Source: Bacteroidota bacterium (GTDB taxonomy: Bacteria; Bacteroidota; Bacteroidia; Chitinophagales; Chitinophagaceae). From it: DNA of 10,941 nucleotides. Every line of letters begins with the position of its first letter. Position 1 is the first letter of the stretch. Below, one piece after another: positions 5,758 to 10,941 of the stretch. Location: contig JAEZDR010000138.1 of assembly GCA_023433265.1 (NCBI GenBank), positions 1-10,941 on the forward strand. The letters run 5' to 3'. The position numbers and the translations under genes are program-made. The notes under the pieces are model-generated. The model had not been told where the DNA came from and made no database searches. It saw only the letters and a program-made list of their open reading frames with translations.

Positions 5758-7698
5758 TTAAGCTGCAGGTAGAGCGTTTTCTTCTATAAGATCTAACTCT
5801 ACTTTCAAATTATTAATGATAAACTCCTGGCGTTCCATAGTGTTCTTTCCCATGAAATATTCCAGTAGCTGCTGAATATGTTCGCCTTCCGCCAGGTGAA
5901 CAGGTTGCGTTTTCATATCCTTGCCAATGAAACGCTCAAACTCGTTTGGCGAAATCTCACCTAACCCTTTGAACCGGGTTATTTCAGGCTTGCCCCCAAG
6001 TTTGCGGGTAGCTGCCTGTTTTTCAGATTCATCGTAACAATAGATTGTTTCCTGTTTATTACGAACGCGGAAGAGTGGTGTTTCCAGGATGAACACGTGT
6101 CCTTTTTTTACAAGGTCGGGGAAGAACTGTAAAAAGAAGGTCATTAATAATAACCGTATGTGCATACCATCCACGTCTGCATCAGTGGCGATTACTATTT
6201 TATTATAACGTAAGCCCTCTAGCCCGTCCTCAATGTTGAGGGCATGTTGCAAAAGGTTGAATTCCTCGTTTTCGTAAACGATTTTCTTAGTAAGCCCAAA
6301 GCAGTTGAGTGGCTTACCCCTGAGGCTGAACACGGCTTGCGTTTCCACACTCCGGGCTTTTGTAATGGATCCGCTTGCACTGTCCCCTTCAGTAATGAAG
6401 ATGGTTGTTTCCTTCTGCTTTTCAAGGATGGCATCTTTTTCCTTACCAGAAGGTTCGTCGTTATAATGAAATTTGCAATCCCTCAGTTTCTTGTTATGTA
6501 GATTAGCTTTCTTAGCCCTTTCGTTGGCAAGTTTCCTGATCCCGCTTAGTTCTTTCCTTTCCTTTTCGCTCTGTTCGATTTTCTTTTTGAGTGCCTCGGC
6601 AGTGATAGGATTGCGGTGTAAAAAGTTATCTAACTCTTTACCCAGGAAGTCAGCAATAAAGTTCTTCATGCTCGGCCCGCCCTCAAATACATATTGGCTG
6701 CCCAACTTGGTTTTGGTCTGGCTTTCAAAAACAGGTTCCTGTACCCTTACGGATACGGCTGCTACAATACTCTGCCTGATGTCTGCGGCCTCGTAATCCT
6801 TTTTATAAAAATCCCGGATAGTTTTTACAAACGCCTCTCTGAAAGCTTGTTGGTGGGTACCTCCTTGAGTGGTGTATTGGCCATTCACAAACGAAAAAAT
6901 ATCCTCTCCATAATCATTGTTATGGCTAAAAGCCACTTCTATGTCTTCGCCCTTCAGGTGGATGATAGGATAGCGAAGTTCATCTTCGTTTGTTTTGCGC
7001 TGCAAAAGATCAAGCAGGCCGTTCTTAGAAATAAATCGTTTTCCGTTAAAATAAATGGAAAGGCCGGCATTCAGGTAACAATAGTTCCAAAGCTGATCTT
7101 CAATGTACTCGTACCTGTATTGAAAGTTGCGAAAAACGCTGTCGTCAGGCAGGAAAGTGATCAATGTTCCATTGTTTTCGCCTGATGCGCTTTCCTTATG
7201 TTCCTTTACGAGCACACCTTGTTGAAACTCTGCTGCTTTCCCTTTCCCTTCCCTAAAGCTTTCTACTTTAAAATAGGAACTCAAAGCATTCACCGCCTTG
7301 GTACCGACCCCATTCAGTCCTACGCTTTTTTGAAAAGCCTTACTATCGTATTTGGCGCCTGTATTTATTTTGCTTACAACGTCCACTACCTTACCTAGCG
7401 GTATCCCACGGCCATAGTCCCTTACAATGATGGTTTTATCCTTGATTGTAATTTCCACCTGCTTTCCATAACCCATGGTGTATTCGTCTATGCAGTTGTC
7501 CAACACCTCTTTCAACAGCACATAAATTCCGTCGTCCGGTGCTGAACCATCGCCTAGTTTTCCGATATACATACCGGGCCTAAGTCTGATATGCTCGCGC
7601 CAGTCCAGGCTTTTAATACTGTCTTCGGTATATTCTGCCGAGGGTCTAATTACAGTGTCTGCCATTTTGCTATTATTTTTCCCTGCACTTTTTGCCAT
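5758..7698 (-). CDS. parE: DNA topoisomerase IV subunit B
   Basis: The ATPase subunit of a type IIA topoisomerase, which with ParC decatenates daughter chromosomes and relaxes supercoils. From the ATG at 7698 it has 646 residues. The GHKL ATPase domain has KEVLDNCIDEY (E64, N68), RDYGRGIPLG (D94) and the G-rich VGLNGVGTKAVNALS lid. The transducer domain follows. The TOPRIM domain has EGDSASGS (437-444) and IATDADVDGMH (DADVD at 506-510, the Mg ligands). The C-terminus has the IxRFKGLGEISPNEF tail and no GyrB-type insert. The segment EHIRLRPGMYIGKLGDGSAPDDG is of the Bacteroidota ParE type, so I choose ParE over GyrB. An upstream in-frame TTG at 7722 would add 8 residues. I prefer the ATG because AGGAGA (7706-7711) sits 7 bases before it. 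No parC lies in the window after it; the DUF1835-type gene follows instead. Confidence 0.94.
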   Translation of the reverse strand: MAKSAGKNNSKMADTVIRPSAEYTEDSIKSLDWREHIRLRPGMYIGKLGDGSAPDDGIYVLLKEVLDNCIDEYTMGYGKQVEITIKDKTIIVRDYGRGIPLGKVVDVVSKINTGAKYDSKAFQKSVGLNGVGTKAVNALSSYFKVESFREGKGKAAEFQQGVLVKEHKESASGENNGTLITFLPDDSVFRNFQYRYEYIEDQLWNYCYLNAGLSIYFNGKRFISKNGLLDLLQRKTNEDELRYPIIHLKGEDIEVAFSHNNDYGEDIFSFVNGQYTTQGGTHQQAFREAFVKTIRDFYKKDYEAADIRQSIVAAVSVRVQEPVFESQTKTKLGSQYVFEGGPSMKNFIADFLGKELDNFLHRNPITAEALKKKIEQSEKERKELSGIRKLANERAKKANLHNKKLRDCKFHYNDEPSGKEKDAILEKQKETTIFITEGDSASGSITKARSVETQAVFSLRGKPLNCFGLTKKIVYENEEFNLLQHALNIEDGLEGLRYNKIVIATDADVDGMHIRLLLMTFFLQFFPDLVKKGHVFILETPLFRVRNKQETIYCYDESEKQAATRKLGGKPEITRFKGLGEISPNEFERFIGKDMKTQPVHLAEGEHIQQLLEYFMGKNTMERQEFIINNLKVELDLIEENALPAA

Positions 7699-7705
7699 AC
7701 ACACG

Positions 7706-7711
7706 TCTCCT
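7706..7711 (-). promoter_or_regulatory. Shine-Dalgarno sequence fixing the parE start
   Basis: On the minus strand AGGAGA precedes the ATG at 7698 with a spacer of 7 bases (CGTGTGT). It is the clearest correctly spaced Shine-Dalgarno in this window, where most genes have none. It argues against the TTG at 7722, which lies upstream of it. Confidence 0.6.
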
Positions 7712-7719
7712 GTTGTGCG

Positions 7720-7727
7720 CAAATATA
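7720..7727 (-). promoter_or_regulatory. Candidate -7 promoter box (TATATTTG) for parE
   Basis: On the minus strand TATATTTG fully matches the Bacteroidota -7 consensus TAnnTTTG and lies 21 bases upstream of the parE ATG. Transcription would start near 7712-7716, leaving a short leader that still holds the AGGAGA. No TTTG occurs at the -33 position. The 10-base palindrome AAAGCGCTTT (7735-7744) falls in the promoter spacer. Confidence 0.4.
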
Positions 7728-7734
7728 AAAGAGT

Positions 7735-7744
7735 AAAGCGCTTT
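7735..7744. promoter_or_regulatory. Perfect 10-base palindrome in the parE promoter region
   Basis: AAAGCGCTTT is self-complementary and sits 8 bases upstream of the candidate parE -7 box, between the divergently read parE and transglutaminase-like genes. Its position would suit an operator, but ten bases is short and no second copy was seen in the window. Confidence 0.2.
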
Positions 7745-7849
7745 CAGGCGGGAGCTTTTTTACACCTATGTTCATTGCATAAATGTTAAATTGGCCCGCT
7801 TTGTAAAACCTTTAACCACAATACGGTAGGTGAATAACTAACTTACGGC

Positions 7850-8770
7850 ATGCCTTTGATAACGCCTGAACGACGTAAAATTTATACAACCACTGAGAAA
7901 GTGCTCGTTTGGGTGTTTGGAATACTGGCAGTTATCCCGCTCACTCCATTCGTTTGCCGGTATATTCCCCCGGTGGTAATAGGGGAGTGGAACATTGACA
8001 TGTTGATAGCCCTTATCATTGCCTTTGCAATCATGCGGCTTTTTATTCACCTGGTCAAACCCCTGGTAATTCCCGTCTTTTTACTCATGTTGGTGGTTTT
8101 CAGTTATAACCAGTACACAGGTAAGTATGCCTTTACTAATATGGTAAGCGACTACAAGGCAATCGTTGAGCATAACTGGACGGTTAGAGAAGAAAAACAG
8201 ACCGACCTGATTAGCCTTGATCCATCTATGTTCGATAAGCCAAACAACCGGACAACGAGGCTGGTAATGGCTAAAATGCAATACACAGATTCAACGGTTA
8301 GAAACTTTGCAGTCAAGAATTCGTTGCAACACTTTAGGGAGTACAGGAATAAATATGGGATGGTAACCAGGCAGCTATCCTTGTTCAAGCATATCAATGA
8401 AAATTTCAATTATGTGCCCGATGCTTTAAGAGATGAATATTTCGCCACCCCCAGAGAAACAATCCTGAACGGGCTCGGAGGCGATTGCGATGACCATAGT
8501 ATATTAATGGCAAGTGCCATGATGTCCATAGGGGCCAAGTGCCGGCTGGTAGTGATAGAAGGGCACATGTACCCGGAATTGTATGTGGGCAGCCGTGACG
8601 ATTACGAGGTTATGCAACAAGCCATCGTCCAGCTCTTCAGGGATGTAAAGGTGGACAAAATCTTCTACCACGAAACCAACGGAGAATATTGGATTAACCT
8701 CGATTATACGGCCAAGCACCCCGGGGGACATTACCTAAATAATAATGTCAGGTACATTATCAATTTATAA
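7850..8770 (+). CDS. Membrane-anchored transglutaminase-like protein
   Basis: A 306-residue protein with three hydrophobic segments near the N-terminus (about residues 18-39, 49-69 and 71-86), then a soluble domain. That domain carries a transglutaminase-like Cys-His-Asp core: GGDCDDHSILMASAMMSIG with Cys213, VVIEGHMYPELY with His239 and YWINLDYTAKHPGG with Asp285. The order and spacing fit the papain-like transglutaminase superfamily, whose bacterial members often act as proteases, peptidases or amide-processing enzymes rather than true cross-linkers. With three helices and a short N-terminus, the catalytic domain could face the periplasm or the cytoplasm; the sequence does not settle this. 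The gene is transcribed divergently from parE across about 150 bases and stands alone, with slipin converging from the other side. A weak promoter candidate (TTG at 7775-7777, then TTTG at 7800-7803, lacking the TA) lies upstream. The substrate is unknown. Confidence 0.82.
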   Translation: MPLITPERRKIYTTTEKVLVWVFGILAVIPLTPFVCRYIPPVVIGEWNIDMLIALIIAFAIMRLFIHLVKPLVIPVFLLMLVVFSYNQYTGKYAFTNMVSDYKAIVEHNWTVREEKQTDLISLDPSMFDKPNNRTTRLVMAKMQYTDSTVRNFAVKNSLQHFREYRNKYGMVTRQLSLFKHINENFNYVPDALRDEYFATPRETILNGLGGDCDDHSILMASAMMSIGAKCRLVVIEGHMYPELYVGSRDDYEVMQQAIVQLFRDVKVDKIFYHETNGEYWINLDYTAKHPGGHYLNNNVRYIINL

Positions 8771-8839
8771 CAACCACATAGTCTTCACTTGACTCCAACC
8801 GGACTATTTGTCCCTTACCCCTACTTTGTTTACGATTTA

Positions 8840-9601
8840 CTACTCCTTCTTTCCGCCCTGCAAAAACGGCTTAAGAAAATCTAAAGGCACCGGGAATATC
8901 GTGGTAGAATTATTCTCCACGGCTATTTCTCTCAACGTCTGAAGATACCTTAGCGTAAGCGCACTCGGCTGTTCTCCTAACACCCTCGCGGCATCAGCAA
9001 GACGCTGCGAAGCCTGGAACTCACCCTCTGCAGATATCACTTTACTCCTGCGTTCCCTTTCTGCTTCCGCCTGCTTAGCCATTGCCCTCTGCATTTCCTG
9101 CGGCAAATCAATTTGCTTCACCTCTACGTTCGTAACCTTCACACCCCATGGCTCAGTTTGTGCGTCTATTATCTGCTGCAGTTGATGGTTAATCTTATCG
9201 CGTTGTGAAAGTAGATCGTCCAGTTCGCTTTGGCCAAGCACACTTCTTAGCGTTGTTTGCGACAACTGTGATGTTGCTACCAGGTAATTCTCCACTTGCA
9301 CAATAGCCTGGTCCGGTTGTACCACTCTAAAATAGATAACAGCATTCACCTTGATGGATACGTTGTCCTGTGTTATTACATCCTGTGGCGGAACATCCAT
9401 TACCACGGTACGAAGGCTCACTTTTACCATCTTCTCCAGGATAGGAATAAGGATGATAAGCCCCGGGCCTCTTACGCCAACCAGGCGTCCCAGCCTAAAG
9501 ACTACGCCTCGCTCATACTCGTTAAGTACGCGTACAGAGCTGGCCAGGATATAAAGGAAGAATACGACCGCTATGACAATACCAAAGGGAAAATCTTGCA
9601 T
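8840..9601 (-). CDS. Slipin / stomatin-like SPFH (band 7) membrane protein
   Basis: A 253-residue SPFH-domain protein. A single N-terminal membrane helix (about residues 6-24) is followed by NEYERGVVFRLGRL and GPGLIILIPILEKMVKVSLRT, the classic stomatin/slipin opening. VVMDVPPQDVITQDNVSIKVNAVIYF and LRSVLGQSELDDLLSQRDKIN continue the band 7 domain. The coiled, charged region QEMQRAMAKQAEAERERRSKV (from about residue 167) drives oligomerisation in this family. The C-terminus ends in a hydrophobic IFPVPLDFLKPF segment. In archaea the slipin PH1511 is cut near its C-terminus by the NfeD-type protease PH1510, and the same two gene families are paired here. Slipin is the downstream gene, beginning 10 bases after the nfeD stop, so the pair is very likely one operon. 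It probably forms membrane-bound multimeric assemblies, perhaps in microdomains or membrane stress responses. Confidence 0.94.
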   Translation of the reverse strand: MQDFPFGIVIAVVFFLYILASSVRVLNEYERGVVFRLGRLVGVRGPGLIILIPILEKMVKVSLRTVVMDVPPQDVITQDNVSIKVNAVIYFRVVQPDQAIVQVENYLVATSQLSQTTLRSVLGQSELDDLLSQRDKINHQLQQIIDAQTEPWGVKVTNVEVKQIDLPQEMQRAMAKQAEAERERRSKVISAEGEFQASQRLADAARVLGEQPSALTLRYLQTLREIAVENNSTTIFPVPLDFLKPFLQGGKKE

Positions 9602-9611
9602 AAAATAGTTT

Positions 9612-10895
9612 TTATGATGAAACGTTATTTACAGGTTTTACTATAAGCGTAAGTTTATCTACAGCGATTACTTCTACCGTTGAGGACTGATCGATAGACC
9701 CTTCCAGTGCCTTTGCATTCCAGGTTTCGCCCTGTACTACCACCGTGCCATTCGGCTGGAGCGGAGCAACAGCTTTTCCTTGCTTACCAATCAGTCCTTG
9801 TACTCCGGTGGTGGGTTTGAGGCGCTGTCCTCGGACAGCCATGGTTACAAGAAATACAAAGAACAAGGCCGACACTACCGAAGTGGAAATGATAACCGAC
9901 GTAGATATGCGAACAAATTCAAGTCCCGAAGATGTCTTGATCAACATCATAGACCCCAGAACCAGAGCAATCACACCTCCCACAGCTAGTAGCCCATGAC
10001 TCGTTATTTTCACTTCGAGTATAAATAGCACAATGGAGAAAACGATAAGAGCAAGCGCTGCATAGTTAAGCGGTAAGGTATGCATAGAGTAAAAGGCCAG
10101 AATCAGGCAAATGACACCTATTATTCCGGGAACCATTGTGCCGGGACTATACAGTTCGAAGAGGATGCCATAGAACCCGAGCATCATGAGTATATAAGCC
10201 ACATCAGGATCGCTGATGAAGTCTAGTAGCTCTTCAATAAACGACATTTCTACCTGTACCAGTTGAGCTCCCGCTGTCTTAAGTTGCACTAGTCTTCCAT
10301 CTACTTCCACCTGCCTGCCGTGAACGCTGTCGAGAAGACTACTAATATTACTGCTAACAATATCAATCACCTTAGCTTCCAGCGCTTCATCGTCAGTGAT
10401 AGAAACACTGTACCTCACTGCAGCTTCTGCCCATTGGAAGTTTCGTTTGCGCTTATCAGCAATAGCTCTTATGAACGCAGCAGCATCATTGGTGGCCTTG
10501 CTGTTTAAAATTGAGTCATTGTTACCTTGCATGCTTACAGGATGCGCTGCACCAATGTTAGTAGATGGCGCCATAGCTGCAATATGCCCAGCCATGGTTA
10601 CAAAGAGACCTGCAGAACCTGCATGCGCCCCACCGGGAGCTACATAAACAATAACGGGCACCGGTGATGATAATATGTCGCTTACAATTACCAGCGAACT
10701 CTTCAGCAAGCCGCCTGGAGTATTTAACTGCACTACCAAAGCCTGTGCATCTTCCTCAACAGCTTTTTGGATACCGTTTTTAATAAATGCGGCGGATGCA
10801 GGATTGATGGAACCCTCCACCTTTATCACCACCACCTTCTGGGAGATAGAGATAAATGGAGCAAATAGCAGAAGCAGAATAAATAGTTTTCTCAA
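9612..10895 (-). CDS. NfeD-family membrane-bound serine protease (ClpP-like domain + NfeD OB-fold)
   Basis: A 427-residue long-form NfeD protein. A signal peptide (residues 1-18, core LFILLLLFAPFI) precedes a ClpP/SppA-like protease domain with LNTPGGLLKSS, YVAPGGAHAGSAGLFVTMA and APSTNIGAAHPV. Ser94 (in AGSAG) and Lys133 (in NSKATNDAAAF) fit the Ser-Lys dyad of archaeal PH1510 (S97 and K138). Five membrane segments follow at about 232-249, 255-271, 277-294, 301-319 and 333-353. A C-terminal NfeD OB-fold runs from about 365 to 423 (LIGKQGKAVAPL ... VVVQGETWNAKA). It probably cleaves the C-terminus of the neighbouring slipin. The start is a TTG at 10895 behind GGGGGAAG; the frame stays open to the window edge with no ATG or GTG in it, so an upstream start outside the window is possible but would bury the signal peptide. 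A TATCTTCG at 10917-10924, one base from TAnnTTTG, may be its -7 box. Confidence 0.94.
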   Translation of the reverse strand: MRKLFILLLLFAPFISISQKVVVIKVEGSINPASAAFIKNGIQKAVEEDAQALVVQLNTPGGLLKSSLVIVSDILSSPVPVIVYVAPGGAHAGSAGLFVTMAGHIAAMAPSTNIGAAHPVSMQGNNDSILNSKATNDAAAFIRAIADKRKRNFQWAEAAVRYSVSITDDEALEAKVIDIVSSNISSLLDSVHGRQVEVDGRLVQLKTAGAQLVQVEMSFIEELLDFISDPDVAYILMMLGFYGILFELYSPGTMVPGIIGVICLILAFYSMHTLPLNYAALALIVFSIVLFILEVKITSHGLLAVGGVIALVLGSMMLIKTSSGLEFVRISTSVIISTSVVSALFFVFLVTMAVRGQRLKPTTGVQGLIGKQGKAVAPLQPNGTVVVQGETWNAKALEGSIDQSSTVEVIAVDKLTLIVKPVNNVSS

Positions 10896-10941
10896 TACTT
10901 CCCCCGGCTTTAGTCTCGAAGATACGAAGTAAACAGTGGCT

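Noticed and set aside
6244..7398. Several long plus-strand open frames inside parE (for example 6694-7185)
   Set aside because: They lie fully antisense to parE, whose ATPase and TOPRIM motifs are continuous, and their products are low-complexity or hydrophobic runs with no family pattern.
7699..7722. TTG start at 7722 giving a 654-residue ParE
   Set aside because: A well-placed AGGAGA precedes the ATG at 7698, and the candidate -7 box overlaps the TTG codon.
8778..8807. ATAGTC / GACTAT inverted repeat between the converging transglutaminase and slipin genes
   Set aside because: A 6-bp AT-rich stem with an 18-base loop and no T tract on either strand is too weak to call a terminator.
9296..9646. 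116-residue plus-strand frame opposite slipin
   Set aside because: It is antisense to a clear SPFH-domain gene and contains no recognisable motif.
1..10941. Signs of a mobile element, defence island or CRISPR array
   Set aside because: No transposase, integrase, attachment-site repeat, direct-repeat array or toxin-antitoxin pair was seen; the genes are mostly conserved housekeeping types.

Overview
The window looks like ordinary chromosomal sequence from a member of the Bacteroidota, most likely a Chitinophagaceae-type organism. This placement is inferred from protein style: a ParE-type topoisomerase IV subunit B of the Bacteroidota form, a DUF1835/DUF3658-type protein, a ClpS-Aat pair and a small cupin of a kind common in that group. 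Several start regions also carry the Bacteroidota -7 promoter consensus TAnnTTTG, and most genes lack a clear Shine-Dalgarno sequence. I see no rRNA, tRNA, CRISPR array, insertion sequence, phage gene or integrase, and no gene-free stretch longer than 300 bases.

Layout, left to right. (1) 1-674, plus strand: the C-terminal part of an LTA-synthase-like sulfatase/phosphotransferase whose start lies outside the window. (2) 874-1296, plus: a small heat shock protein (Hsp20), closed by a strong Rho-independent terminator at 1327-1356. (3) 1421-3749, plus: a compact cluster of a secreted TraB/GumN-family protein, an ECF-type sigma factor, a four-helix membrane protein of unknown function (possibly a regulator of that sigma factor) and a small cupin protein, the last perhaps with its own promoter. 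(4) 3926-4870, plus: clpS and aat in one transcription unit, the adaptor and the aminoacyl transferase of the bacterial N-degron pathway. (5) 4905-7698, minus: parE followed by a DUF1835-type gene. (6) 7850-8770, plus and divergent from parE: a membrane-anchored transglutaminase-like protein. (7) 8840-10895, minus: an NfeD-type membrane serine protease followed by a slipin/stomatin-like SPFH protein.

The genes fall into recognisable modules: protein quality control (Hsp20; ClpS-Aat; NfeD-slipin), DNA topology (ParE) and envelope or signalling functions (sulfatase, TraB/GumN, sigma factor with membrane partner, transglutaminase-like protein). Nothing shows one novel multi-gene system. The least explained items are the membrane protein beside the sigma factor, the DUF1835-type partner of parE, and the transglutaminase-like protein. 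At the DNA level, two operon junctions are the same abutting hexamer TAGATG, and near-start TAnnTTTG boxes occur at three genes. All calls come from reading the sequence; no database search was possible.
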